Assembly (NCBI GenBank): GCA_001898485.1
Contig: MKTY01000012.1
Location: 1-64,000 of the forward strand
Length of the DNA stretch: 64,000 nucleotides
DNA from: Sphingobacteriales bacterium 46-32
Lineage (GTDB): Bacteria > Bacteroidota > Bacteroidia > Chitinophagales > Chitinophagaceae
Direction of reading: 5' to 3'
In this document: positions 1-8,291 of the stretch, in pieces
Numbering within the stretch: position 1 is the first letter of the stretch
Layout of the letters: each line of letters starts with the position of its first letter
Notes under the pieces: model-generated
Databases searched by the model: none
The model's input: only the letters and a program-made list of their open reading frames with translations
What the model was told of the DNA's origin: nothing
Position numbers and translations under genes: made by a program

Positions 1-28
1 AAAAGCCTCCAGCATTGCTGAAGGCTTT
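1..28 (-). terminator. Second copy of the tRNA-Leu terminator hairpin
   Basis: Read on the minus strand this is a hairpin (AAGCCT / AGGCTT with an inner CAGC/GCTG) running into a T-rich end. It is the same sequence as the terminator at 81-108 and follows the broken tRNA 3' half at 29-64, so the tRNA tail and its terminator were duplicated together. Confidence 0.6.
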
Positions 29-64
29 GTGCCCAATCCCGAGTGTTCGGGATGGATTCGAACC
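29..64 (-). pseudogene. Broken tRNA-Leu 3' end carrying a palindrome
   Basis: On the minus strand this reads as the T-arm and acceptor end of tRNA-Leu(GAG), but three bases (GTC) at the T-stem/acceptor junction are replaced by a 16-bp palindrome, TCCCGA-N4-TCGGGA, at 37-52. No 5' half of a tRNA is present. It lies downstream of the terminator at 81-108. The same arrangement is found after tRNA-Leu(UAA) at 63624-63673. Confidence 0.65.
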
Positions 65-80
65 GCTATGTCGAAAAGAA

Positions 81-108
81 AAAAGCCTCCAGCATTGCTG
101 AAGGCTTT
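81..108 (-). terminator. Original chromosomal tRNA-Leu(GAG) terminator
   Basis: A minus-strand hairpin (AAAGCCT...AGGCTTTT with inner CAGC/GCTG) directly after the left attachment site. Before integration it would have followed the 3' end of tRNA-Leu(GAG). The integrated element now separates it from the tRNA by 60 kb and supplies its own terminator at 60299-60333. Confidence 0.65.
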
Positions 109-130
109 GTGCCCAAGACTGGATTCGAAC
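109..130. repeat. Left attachment site (22-bp direct repeat)
   Basis: These 22 bp are identical to 60336-60357, which is the 3' end of tRNA-Leu(GAG). A tRNA 3'-end repeat at one end, and an intact tRNA plus a tyrosine recombinase gene at the other, is the usual signature of an integrated element. It sets the element length at about 60.2 kb. Confidence 0.85.
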
Positions 131-163
131 TTGTCCTGGCTATCAATATTTTATAAACGCTGC

Positions 164-180
164 GTGTCAAATAAGTGTCA
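164..180. promoter_or_regulatory. Left integrase arm-type sites (inferred)
   Basis: Two GTGTCA hexamers (164-169 and 175-180), 11 bp apart, lie 34 bp inside the left attachment site. The first is preceded by TGC, like several of the repeats at 60102-60244 near the right end. Phased short repeats inside both ends suggest binding sites for the integrase arm domain or an excisionase. The rest of 131-366 shows nothing else recognisable. Confidence 0.5.
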
Positions 181-372
181 GAACTTTTGAAGAGGCACTA
201 AAGTTGCCAGTTCAAGTTTCTTTTATTCACTTTCTACCTATCCTTTCAAAGGTAGTAAAAAAGATGCTCCAATATAAATCTTGTATCAGTAAATAATAGC
301 AAAGGGATGCAAATTGTATAATGGGAAAAATCCATTTTTCAAGTAGGATAGTTTCCAATTAACTTAGTGTTC

Positions 373-1206
373 ATGAAATGGATAACCAGAGAACATCCAA
401 AAATTGACCGTATCGCCTGCCCCTGGCTGATTCGCCGGTTTATTGATCCGGGTGCGGAGATCATTTATACGCCATTTGATCAGGTACTCCAATTGGCAGA
501 AAAGTTAAATGCGACCCCATTTGATATTCCGGATGTAGAATATACTCATTATGGCCAAGAGTGCACATTTGATTATTTCCTTAAAAAACACCGGCTTACT
601 GACCCAGCATTGAAAACACTGGGAGTGATCGTCCGGGGAGCAGATACCGATCATCATGAAATTGCTACTCAGTCCGCGGGTTTATGGGCCATCTCTGCTG
701 GCCTGGCATACAATCATCCTGATGACTACTCTCTTCTGGAACAGGGGATAATATTATATGATGCTCTCTACAGTTGGGCCAAACATTTGCAAAAGGAAAA
801 GCATACCCAACAACCGGACGAAAACCTGCTGCTGGAAGTCTTCAATAATTTTCTGAAAAAGAAATCCGGGAAAAAGATTCCCGCCTGGGCTCAGGAACTG
901 AAAGAGTTGATCCAGGACCATATCGATACCAATCTTAGCCTGAAGGAAATCTCCGATAGCCTTGATATTAATCCATCCTATCTGTCAAGAGAATTTTCAA
1001 AACACTTCGATGACCTAAGTTTTGGAGAATATATTCGGAAACAGCGCATCGAAAAAGCTATAGAATTGATGGGCACGCATACTTATTCCCTAACAGAAAT
1101 TGCTTATCTGACTGGTTTTTCAGATCAAAGCCATTTCTCCAGGATTTTCCGGAAACATACCGGGGCAAGTCCTTCTGATTACCGGAAAAAAATGCCAGAA
1201 AAGTAA
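373..1206 (+). CDS. ChrB-domain protein fused to an AraC-type DNA-binding domain
   Basis: About 277 residues. Residues 1-140 resemble the ChrB C-terminal domain (chromate resistance): the start ITREHPKIDRIACPWLIRRF, HYGQECTFDYF and VRGADTD are family-like blocks. The last 100 residues are a two-helix-turn-helix AraC domain (IAYLTGFSDQSHFSRIFRKH). The fusion suggests a one-component regulator sensing chromate or oxidative damage. I chose ATG 373 over GTG 367 because the paralogue at 1284 starts the same way. It heads a plus-strand unit ending in the chromate transporter at 3136. Confidence 0.8.
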   Translation: MKWITREHPKIDRIACPWLIRRFIDPGAEIIYTPFDQVLQLAEKLNATPFDIPDVEYTHYGQECTFDYFLKKHRLTDPALKTLGVIVRGADTDHHEIATQSAGLWAISAGLAYNHPDDYSLLEQGIILYDALYSWAKHLQKEKHTQQPDENLLLEVFNNFLKKKSGKKIPAWAQELKELIQDHIDTNLSLKEISDSLDINPSYLSREFSKHFDDLSFGEYIRKQRIEKAIELMGTHTYSLTEIAYLTGFSDQSHFSRIFRKHTGASPSDYRKKMPEK

Positions 1207-1283
1207 AAACTGTACCAGCAGGTAATTTTTGTTCTATGTTGTGAGATCAAGAATGGATAACATTGTGGTGCTAAATCACGGTT

Positions 1284-1733
1284 ATGAGGTGGATCACTAG
1301 AGAAAGGCCCAAGATCGACCGGATCGCCTGCCCGTGGGCGATCAAACGGTTTATAGATTCGGATGCTGAGTTTATCTATGTTCCCAAAGAAGCGGTTTTT
1401 GAACAGGCAGAAAAACTGTCAGCGATCCCTTATGATATTGCCGGTGCGGAATATACCCACTACGGGAAAGAGTGCACATTCGATTATATTATTAAAAAGC
1501 ATGGATTAAATGATCCAGCTATTCACTTAATGGCACTCATTGTTCGTGGAGCAGATACGGATGATTTTGACCTGGCACCGCAGGCTGCCGGATTATGGGC
1601 TATATCTGCCGGCCTGTCCTACAATTTCAAGAATGACCAGGAAATGCTGGCCATTGGGATGAAGGTGTATGATGCGCTGTATTCCTGGGCTAAATACTGG
1701 CAGGATGAAAAGCACAACTGGCAACCGGTCTGA
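1284..1733 (+). CDS. Stand-alone ChrB-domain chromate resistance protein
   Basis: 149 residues, collinear with the first half of the gene at 373 and clearly a paralogue (ITRERPKIDRIACPWAIKRF, HYGKECTFDY, VRGADTDDFD), but without the AraC domain. In other bacteria ChrB-domain proteins accompany ChrA and help regulation or resistance; the biochemical role of a lone domain is not settled. It lies 77 bp after the fused copy, so the pair probably arose by duplication with domain gain or loss. Confidence 0.8.
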   Translation: MRWITRERPKIDRIACPWAIKRFIDSDAEFIYVPKEAVFEQAEKLSAIPYDIAGAEYTHYGKECTFDYIIKKHGLNDPAIHLMALIVRGADTDDFDLAPQAAGLWAISAGLSYNFKNDQEMLAIGMKVYDALYSWAKYWQDEKHNWQPV

Positions 1734-1849
1734 ACCTGATCCACGGGCATCAAGCTATTGCCATGCATAGAATTTCTTCAAATTCTGGTTTTATATTATT
1801 GCATTTTCATGATGGATATATTCAGATAAGTTAACAAAAATCTTTTTTT

Positions 1850-2119
1850 ATGAACAAGAAAATTTGGTTTATTGGTGGCCTGCTCACCTTTTGCGTCTCC
1901 ATTGTGAGTTGCTCTTCTGAATTTGAAATTAAAGAAACCGAAGTGCCGAAAGAGGTAGTATCTGCGTTGAAAGCAAAATATCCAAATGCAAATGTGACAA
2001 AATGGGAAGCCGAAAGAGAGGATGGAAAATTTTATTTTGAAGCTAAGTGGAAGGAAAATGGAAAAGAAAAGGAAGTGCATATCTCGCCCGATGGTTCATT
2101 TGTTACAGAAGAGGATTAA
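1850..2119 (+). CDS. Small secreted PepSY-like lipoprotein
   Basis: 89 residues. The N-terminus is a lipoprotein signal ending in a VSCSS lipobox, so it is probably anchored in an envelope membrane facing the periplasm. The mature part (EVVSALKAKYPNANVTKWEAE, then alternating strands with WKENGKEKEVHISPDG) resembles the PepSY-like proteins common in Bacteroidota. Its function is unknown. It sits between the ChrB genes and the chromate transporter, which suggests a part in the metal response, but only by position. Confidence 0.7.
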   Translation: MNKKIWFIGGLLTFCVSIVSCSSEFEIKETEVPKEVVSALKAKYPNANVTKWEAEREDGKFYFEAKWKENGKEKEVHISPDGSFVTEED

Positions 2120-2146
2120 GCATACTTTAAACTTAAATATTTGCAA

Positions 2147-3106
2147 ATGAAATTTTCTTTCGCAGCTCTGGCTTTATTAATTATAGCAATGATGTCTTGT
2201 AACGACCAGGCAACAACTACTTCACCATCCGCATCTACGGATGCGAAAAAAGACACCATTTCTTGTGCTCCGGGCAGCAGTAAAGTAGATACTACATACA
2301 TTCAGCAGATCACAGGTATAAAAGGCGTTTATAAGAACGGCGAATATAAGATATCCATTCCGCAACATGACCTGAAAATAATAGTAGATGGGTTTAAGAT
2401 CATTCCTGCAATGGGCCTGGGCAGTTGGGTTTGCTTTACACCTTGTGCAGACAGTGTTATGGCAATGGGTGATATTGTTTTGACCGAAACCGACCTCGCT
2501 CCTGTACAACAGGAAGTGATCCGTCAAGGATTTTCTATCACCGCTATTCATAATCATTTTGTACGGAATCATCCCAATGTAATGTACATGCACATTGATG
2601 GGAAGGGCAAGATTGAAACTGTAGCTACCAGTGTGAAAGCTATCCTTGATAAAGTAAAAGCAGTGAGGGGGCATGATCCGAAAGAGAGCAAGCCGGACAG
2701 TGTAGTCAATACCATCAATATCCCTCAATTGGATTCCATTCTCGACTATAAAGGCGAATTGAGTAAAGGTGTTTACAAATATACCATTGGTCGCCCGGAT
2801 GTATCGTTGCAGGAGCACGGTATTCCCGTTAGCAGCTTCGCCGGGTTCAATACCTGGGCTGCCTGGCAGGGAACACCGGACAAAGCTGCAGTAGCCGGTG
2901 ACTTTGCAATGTTGGAAGATGAAGTAAAGCCTGTCATTGCAAAGCTGGTAGAAAATGGTATCGAAGTAGTGGCTGTGCATAACCACATGGTACACGAACA
3001 TCCCCGCATTTTCTTCCTGCACTATTGGGGTGTTGGTCCGGCTGAAAAACTGGCCAATGGATTAAAAGCCGCGCTGGATCAGACAGGCAAAGCGAAACAG
3101 CACTAA
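2147..3106 (+). CDS. Two-domain DUF1259 (LppY/LpqO-like) lipoprotein
   Basis: 319 residues from ATG 2147 (a TTG two codons earlier is possible). A lipoprotein signal with MMSCND is followed by two similar DUF1259 domains. Each has a G-[LF]-[GN]-[ST]-W motif (GLGSWVCF, GFNTWAAW) and a V-H-N-H motif (AIHNHFVRNHP, AVHNHMVHEHPR), which could bind metal through the histidines. Proteins of this type often lie near chromate transporters. The role is not established. The transporter gene starts 29 bp downstream. Confidence 0.8.
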   Translation: MKFSFAALALLIIAMMSCNDQATTTSPSASTDAKKDTISCAPGSSKVDTTYIQQITGIKGVYKNGEYKISIPQHDLKIIVDGFKIIPAMGLGSWVCFTPCADSVMAMGDIVLTETDLAPVQQEVIRQGFSITAIHNHFVRNHPNVMYMHIDGKGKIETVATSVKAILDKVKAVRGHDPKESKPDSVVNTINIPQLDSILDYKGELSKGVYKYTIGRPDVSLQEHGIPVSSFAGFNTWAAWQGTPDKAAVAGDFAMLEDEVKPVIAKLVENGIEVVAVHNHMVHEHPRIFFLHYWGVGPAEKLANGLKAALDQTGKAKQH

Positions 3107-3135
3107 CATTCAGAGGATATCAAAAGGCAACAACA

Positions 3136-4287
3136 GTGAATGCACCTTATTCATTAAGGAGCCTAGTGCTCTATTTCCTGAAATTAGGCACTATTGGTTT
3201 TGGTGGACCGGTAGCGCTGGTAGGTTACATGCACCATGACCTTGTAGAAGATCGCAAATGGATTGAAGAGGATGATTACAAAGAGGGGCTTGCTTTATCT
3301 CAGCTTGTACCTGGCCCGCTGGCTGCACAGCTTGCTATATATATTGGGTATGTACATTATCGCCTGCGGGGAGCTACATTGGTAGGAATCGCATTTGTAT
3401 TGCCATCCTTCCTGATGGTGTTGGGACTGGGCATCGCGTACAAATATTATCAGGGAATTGGTTGGATGCAGGTAGTATTCTATGGCATTGGTGCAGCAGT
3501 GATCGGGATCATTGCTGTCAGTGGATGGAAGCTAACAAAGAAGTCCCTTGCTAAGGATTATTACCTGTGGTTTATTTACCTGGTAACTGCTGCCACAACC
3601 ATTATTACGGAGAATGAGAACGTATTGCTCTTCATTGCTGCCGGTATCTTTTATTGGTTGATCAAAAAAAGGTCAGGGATCAAAAGGAATATTCCCTCTT
3701 CAAAAATTTCATTTCTTCCTGTATTCCTGCAAATCAATGTCTCTGCAGATGTTTATGATCATAAATTGCAGCAATTGTTTTTCTACTTTGCAAAGGCAGG
3801 GGCCTTTGTTTTTGGAAGCGGGCTCGCTATTGTACCTTTTTTATATAGCGGGGTAGTTAAAGAATATGGTTGGCTGAATGACCAGGAGTTTATGGATTCG
3901 GTAGCTGTTGCGATGATCACACCCGGGCCGGTAGTGATCACGGTCGGATTTATCGGCTATCTGGCCGCCGGTGTTTCCGGAGCATCTGTAGCCGCCCTGG
4001 CAACATTCCTTCCCTGCTACCTGTTCACCATTATTTCTGCCCCTTGGTTCAGGAAATATGGAAAGCGTCCCGGTATCAAAGCGTTCATAGATGGGATCAC
4101 GGCAGCGGCAATTGGAGCAATAGCAGGAGCTGTGATAGTGTTGGGTAAGCGTAGTATTTTTGATTTCCCTACGGTTTTGATCTGTGCTGCTGTAATTGCC
4201 ATTCTTTTTTGGACAAAGAAGATCCCGGAACCGCTTATTATACTTGCGGCTGCCGGGATCGGGCTTGTTATCAAAGCGTATGCTTAA
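3136..4287 (+). CDS. chrA: Chromate transporter ChrA
   Basis: 383 residues from a GTG start. It is a long-chain ChrA: two homologous halves, each beginning with an F-x-K-x-G-x-x-x-F-G-(G/S)-G motif (YFLKLGTIGFGGPVAL near residue 15; YFAKAGAFVFGSGLAI near 225) and a P-G-P motif (SQLVPGPLAAQ; AMITPGPVVIT), with about ten hydrophobic segments. ChrA exports chromate from the cytoplasm using the membrane potential. It is the last gene of the chromate unit and converges on the minus-strand metal cluster starting at 4325. Confidence 0.93.
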   Translation: MNAPYSLRSLVLYFLKLGTIGFGGPVALVGYMHHDLVEDRKWIEEDDYKEGLALSQLVPGPLAAQLAIYIGYVHYRLRGATLVGIAFVLPSFLMVLGLGIAYKYYQGIGWMQVVFYGIGAAVIGIIAVSGWKLTKKSLAKDYYLWFIYLVTAATTIITENENVLLFIAAGIFYWLIKKRSGIKRNIPSSKISFLPVFLQINVSADVYDHKLQQLFFYFAKAGAFVFGSGLAIVPFLYSGVVKEYGWLNDQEFMDSVAVAMITPGPVVITVGFIGYLAAGVSGASVAALATFLPCYLFTIISAPWFRKYGKRPGIKAFIDGITAAAIGAIAGAVIVLGKRSIFDFPTVLICAAVIAILFWTKKIPEPLIILAAAGIGLVIKAYA

Positions 4288-4324
4288 AAAATGACTATTA
4301 TCGCCTTCCTTCTTAATTTCATAT

Positions 4325-4948
4325 TTACAGTACGTACTCACCTTTCAACCGGATGGTGACTGTTACATCTTCTTTTCCATTGTTGCGGAAAAACCATCCA
4401 TGCTTACCTTCAAATGGTGAAATAAAAGTACCTACCATATTATTTGAATATGCAATAGCATAGCTCTGATAATAAACATCCTTGGTTTCCTGCTCCTGGC
4501 TCACTTCGCCATGGAAATCAAAATATAATACATCTTTGTCTGTCGTCCATTCATATTTGACATTGCCATATTTCAACACGTACATTTTATATTCGATCCC
4601 TTTTCCAGCAGGCACAACAACCTGTACACTGTCTTCCCGCAGCTCAAATTGTTTCGCTGGTGGCGGGTTGTCGGCCTCGACTGGTCTTTTAACATCCGGA
4701 GCAGACCCGGCTTTTTCCATTTTAATAGGCGGGTATGACTTGCGAACAATGCCTTCTTTGTCTTGCGCTGTATCTTCAGGGATATATAGTTTGTTAAACC
4801 CAAAGAGTTTGCCTGTACCGACCGGGTCGATACCGTACTCAGCGGGTAACACTGCACATACGAGTACTAGGATCGCAATACCTAAAGCGAACAATACAGA
4901 CCTGATGATCTTTTTATTTGATAATCTGGGAAAATTATTTTCAGACAT
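4325..4948 (-). CDS. Membrane-anchored periplasmic protein of metal-efflux cluster
   Basis: 207 residues with one transmembrane segment near residues 14-33 and a periplasmic C-terminal domain (GIEYKMYVLKYGNVKYEW, FDFHGE, GKHGWFFRNN). Such anchor proteins are found in Bacteroidota and Proteobacteria next to heavy-metal efflux genes; their activity is unknown to me. It is the last gene of the minus-strand metal unit, 5 bp after the HupE-like gene, so they are probably cotranscribed. Confidence 0.65.
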   Translation of the reverse strand: MSENNFPRLSNKKIIRSVLFALGIAILVLVCAVLPAEYGIDPVGTGKLFGFNKLYIPEDTAQDKEGIVRKSYPPIKMEKAGSAPDVKRPVEADNPPPAKQFELREDSVQVVVPAGKGIEYKMYVLKYGNVKYEWTTDKDVLYFDFHGEVSQEQETKDVYYQSYAIAYSNNMVGTFISPFEGKHGWFFRNNGKEDVTVTIRLKGEYVL

Positions 4949-4953
4949 ATTTT

Positions 4954-5646
4954 TTATTTATTGATGAAGAAACCAGTGAGCTGATAGCCAAGCAATACAA
5001 AGCCTGCAGCCATCAATAGTGTATTGGTCAAGGTAGAAAAACGCAAATAGCTTGGCCGTGAGCGCCAAACAGTGATCAATGCCAAAACAAGCGCTAATGC
5101 CACAAACTGACCTATTTCAACTCCAATGTTAAATCCTATAAGGTTGGCGATAAGGCCGTCCTTATCAAAGTTTAGCTCCTGGAGCTTGGCAGCCAATCCA
5201 AACCCATGAAACAAGCCGAAAATTAAGACAGCTGCTTTCGTGTTTGGCTGAAAGCCGAAAATCCTTTTGAACCCGCCAAGATTATCAAAGCCTTTGTAAA
5301 CGATCGAAAGGGCGATAATGGCATCAATCAGATAAGCATTGATCGACATATCGGCAATTACCCCAAGTAGAAGTGTTGTGCTGTGGCCGATCGTAAAGAA
5401 ACTTACGTACAGCAAGATCTCTTTTGTACGGTATAAAAAGAAGATCACTCCAACCAGGAATAGTAAGTGATCATAACCCGTGAGCATGTGTTTGGCTCCA
5501 ATATACAGGAATGGCCCAAAGGCGACACCGGTATTATCGGCAAGAAACGCTTTGGTATCACCATCCACACCATGGGCCTGTACTCCTGAACAGATAAATA
5601 TCAGCAGTACTGTTCCCAAAAAGGAAAGTAGTTTTTTAACGTGCAT
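4954..5646 (-). CDS. HupE/UreJ-like membrane protein
   Basis: 230 residues: a cleavable signal peptide (ends near VQAHG) and about six or seven transmembrane helices. The motif G-A-K-H-M-L-T-G-Y-D-H-L-L-F-L matches the H-x(5)-D-H metal-binding motif of the HupE/UreJ family, which includes nickel or cobalt uptake permeases. A FHGFGLA block later in the protein is also typical. In this efflux setting it may handle the exported metal; direction and metal cannot be told from the sequence. Confidence 0.8.
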   Translation of the reverse strand: MHVKKLLSFLGTVLLIFICSGVQAHGVDGDTKAFLADNTGVAFGPFLYIGAKHMLTGYDHLLFLVGVIFFLYRTKEILLYVSFFTIGHSTTLLLGVIADMSINAYLIDAIIALSIVYKGFDNLGGFKRIFGFQPNTKAAVLIFGLFHGFGLAAKLQELNFDKDGLIANLIGFNIGVEIGQFVALALVLALITVWRSRPSYLRFSTLTNTLLMAAGFVLLGYQLTGFFINK

Positions 5647-5660
5647 AATCTTTTTTTATC

Positions 5661-5691
5661 AGCATTCTCCCGCCAAAAGCGGGAGAATGCT
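5661..5691. promoter_or_regulatory. Perfect 13-bp intergenic hairpin
   Basis: AGCATTCTCCCGC pairs perfectly with GCGGGAGAATGCT around a CAAAA loop. It lies between the His-rich protein (ends 5720) and the HupE-like gene (starts 5646). Neither strand has a proper U-tract after it, so it may be an mRNA processing or stabilising hairpin that sets relative expression rather than a full terminator. Confidence 0.5.
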
Positions 5692-5719
5692 AAAAATTTG
5701 TATTCTTGTTATTCTGTGA

Positions 5720-6142
5720 TCAATGCTCATGCCCGTGTTGCTGTGCAGCCTGCGACACGGTATTCTTAAATTTTGAAGAGATCGTTTTTCCACCGACTGT
5801 CAGCGTTACCGTGCAGTACAATACGATATTTGCTTTGGGTAATCCGGCCTGCAAACTACCGCCCTTACCGGCAACCAGTGTGGAAGTTGTTTTCGTTTTA
5901 TTGCTTAATTCATACTCCACTTTACCTGTAGCTGTTTGCTTAATGGCTTTACCATCAGCACCCAGTATATAAAAACTAAGTGTGTCCTTGGCTTTGACCA
6001 TTTCGATGTGATAACCATCGGCATCCTGCACTGTACCGCCGTGGGGGGCTCCATGGGAATGATTACCTGATTGCGCATAAGAGGCTAAACCGGTCATCAC
6101 GATAGCGAAGAACATAAGTCCAACTTTTCTGATCTGTTTCAT
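5720..6142 (-). CDS. His-rich secreted protein of metal cluster
   Basis: 140 residues with an N-terminal signal peptide (cut near SYAQS). The mature protein starts with a histidine-rich stretch (GNHSHGAPHGG) and ends in HGHEH, both plausible periplasmic metal-binding patches; the middle is a beta-rich domain of unknown type. It lies 30 bp after the P-type ATPase gene and upstream of the HupE-like gene on the same strand. A periplasmic metal chaperone or sponge is an inference from composition and context. Confidence 0.65.
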   Translation of the reverse strand: MKQIRKVGLMFFAIVMTGLASYAQSGNHSHGAPHGGTVQDADGYHIEMVKAKDTLSFYILGADGKAIKQTATGKVEYELSNKTKTTSTLVAGKGGSLQAGLPKANIVLYCTVTLTVGGKTISSKFKNTVSQAAQQHGHEH

Positions 6143-6172
6143 GTTTGTTTGGTTTTAGATAAATAAAGAGTA

Positions 6173-8011
6173 CTAAATTTTTATACGAAGCAGCTTGATT
6201 GAATTGATAAACACAAGCGTATCCGGCAGCAGGTGAATGGCAGCCGCTTCAACCGGACCGAGGATCTTTAATAGAACAAGGGTGATGCCGATCACATGGA
6301 CCACGCCGACCCCTACTATGATGTTTTCTTTGATTGTACGAAAGGCCTTCCTTGAAATAGCCCTTGCTCTTGCTATCTTTTCCAAGTTGTCGTGCATCAA
6401 CACAATATCGGCGGCTTCCATAGCTGCCTGGGTACCTATGGCCCCCATGGCAATGCCAATGTTTGCCTGCACCAAAGCGGGGGCATCATTGATCCCGTCA
6501 CCGACCATCACTACTTTTTCTCCCGTTTCCTGGAGCTTTTTTATTTGATTGATCTTATCTTCCGGCAGAAGGTTTGCCCGGTATTCATCAACCCCTATTG
6601 ATTTTGACACAGACACGGCCGTGGCTTCATTATCCCCTGTCAGCATCACCACTTTTTTGATACCATTTCTTTTCAATTCTTCAATCATTTCCTTTGCGCC
6701 ATCGCGGACCTGGTCGGATACATAAAAAAGACCGGCTAGATTTTTATCAGCAGCGAGGAATATGAGAGTACTGGCTGAATCATCAGTATTTTCGGGAACA
6801 ATAATATTATTTTCCAACATGAAGGCTGCATTACCTAACAGCAGCTCTTTGCCTTCAACAGAGGCTTTAACACCTCTTCCTTTGATAACTTCAAAAGAAG
6901 ACGGATCAGGGTAAGCCACATTCATTTCGCCGGCATAATTTAAGATTGCACTAGCAAGGGGATGGCTCGACCGCCTGTCTGCAGCAGCGGCCCAGCGGAT
7001 GAGCTGTTGTTCATTACAACCAGGATCAACGATCTGCATTTTATTTACTGAAGGACTTCCTACTGTCAGTGTGCCGGTCTTATCGAAAACAATAGTGGTG
7101 ACTTTTGCAAGTTCTTCCAGAAACAACCCACCTTTTACCAGGATACCTTCTTTGGCCGCGCGGGCGATAGCGGCGATCGTTACAAGTGGAGTGGCCAGTC
7201 CCAATTCAGCGGGCGAAGTAAAGATGAGCAGGGCAATGATTAATTTTACATCCCGAGTATAAAAGTAAACGGCGGCTACAAAAAGAAAGACGATCGGGAT
7301 CAACCATGATGCCACTTTATCTGTCAGCTTTTCTATAGGAGCTTGCTGGTTTTCTGCTTCTTCAACCATGGAGATGATCCTTGCGAAAACCGTGTCATTG
7401 CCCGCCTTTGTCATTTGAATATCGAACGCACCAAGTTCAGCGATGGTGCCGGCATAAACTTCACTGCCGCTTGTTTTTTCCTGGGGTACGCTTTCGCCAG
7501 TGATAGGCGCCTGGTTGACTGAACCTGATCCATTTGTTACAATGCCATCAACAGGGATCTTCTCACCGGCCTTAACCAGGATAATATCACCCACCTTCAA
7601 TTCTTTAATAGGAACGGAGACCTCCTGTCCGTTGCGCTTCACCAATGCCGTCTGGGGAACACTGCCGATCAGTTCTTTAATAGATTGACGTGCCCTTTCC
7701 CCGCTGGCGCTGGCAATGTATTCAGCGATCAGTATGATCATCAATACGACACCGCCTGCCATGTATTCCTTGCCCAGTACTGAAATAACGACGGCAATAG
7801 TGATAAAAAGCTCCGTTCCGATCTTACGGGCCCGGATAATATCCTTCAATGCGGTTGAAACAAGCGAGTACAAGCCGAAAGCTATAGCTGCCAACAATAC
7901 CGTAAGGGGAAGTGCGCCGAGATAAAACAAAAGGCAAGCTATCCCCACAACGATGATTCTGACAATCTCCCAAAGAAACTGCCGTGAGAAAAATGTTTGC
8001 ATAAAACTCAT
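6173..8011 (-). CDS. Heavy-metal P-type ATPase lacking the CPC motif
   Basis: 612 residues with the P1B ATPase plan: TGES actuator (171-174), phosphorylation motif DKTGTLT with Asp310, the SHPLA motif of the nucleotide domain, and GDGINDAPAL near the end. There is no N-terminal metal-binding domain. In the membrane helix before the phosphorylation domain, where copper and zinc pumps have CPC and cobalt/iron types SPC, this protein has SPA (residues 266-268, FTSPAELGLATP). It therefore lacks the usual cysteine ligand and its substrate is uncertain. It is part of the minus-strand metal unit. Confidence 0.9.
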   Translation of the reverse strand: MSFMQTFFSRQFLWEIVRIIVVGIACLLFYLGALPLTVLLAAIAFGLYSLVSTALKDIIRARKIGTELFITIAVVISVLGKEYMAGGVVLMIILIAEYIASASGERARQSIKELIGSVPQTALVKRNGQEVSVPIKELKVGDIILVKAGEKIPVDGIVTNGSGSVNQAPITGESVPQEKTSGSEVYAGTIAELGAFDIQMTKAGNDTVFARIISMVEEAENQQAPIEKLTDKVASWLIPIVFLFVAAVYFYTRDVKLIIALLIFTSPAELGLATPLVTIAAIARAAKEGILVKGGLFLEELAKVTTIVFDKTGTLTVGSPSVNKMQIVDPGCNEQQLIRWAAAADRRSSHPLASAILNYAGEMNVAYPDPSSFEVIKGRGVKASVEGKELLLGNAAFMLENNIIVPENTDDSASTLIFLAADKNLAGLFYVSDQVRDGAKEMIEELKRNGIKKVVMLTGDNEATAVSVSKSIGVDEYRANLLPEDKINQIKKLQETGEKVVMVGDGINDAPALVQANIGIAMGAIGTQAAMEAADIVLMHDNLEKIARARAISRKAFRTIKENIIVGVGVVHVIGITLVLLKILGPVEAAAIHLLPDTLVFINSIKLLRIKI

Positions 8012-8051
8012 AACTTTTCTTTTTATGGTGATTACATTGGTTAAATAATGA

Positions 8052-8264
8052 TTACGGCTTTGCCTGGAATCCTTTTTCTGCCGGATGCCTATGTCTGAAC
8101 ATTATGTGATTTTTCATACACATGTATAAGCATATCATAAGAAAAATGACTAACGCAACAGATACGATGGTTACAATGATGTCCCTCACCGTTATTTTCT
8201 TTTTTAACGTTTTAACCGGTGGAGGAATAAACTTCTTCTTTTTTTTACGCTGTCTTGATCTCAT
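8052..8264 (-). CDS. Small basic single-span membrane protein
   Basis: 70 residues: a very basic N-terminus (RSRQRKKKKKF), one transmembrane segment around residues 28-48 with Met/Cys pairs (MICLYMCMKNH), and a short tail with MFRHRHP. The Met, Cys and His content is suggestive of metal handling, but I do not recognise a family. It sits between the efflux adaptor gene and the ATPase gene on the same strand. Confidence 0.55.
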   Translation of the reverse strand: MRSRQRKKKKKFIPPPVKTLKKKITVRDIIVTIVSVALVIFLMICLYMCMKNHIMFRHRHPAEKGFQAKP

Positions 8265-8291
8265 GGTCTATGAATGAGTAAGTCCGGCATG

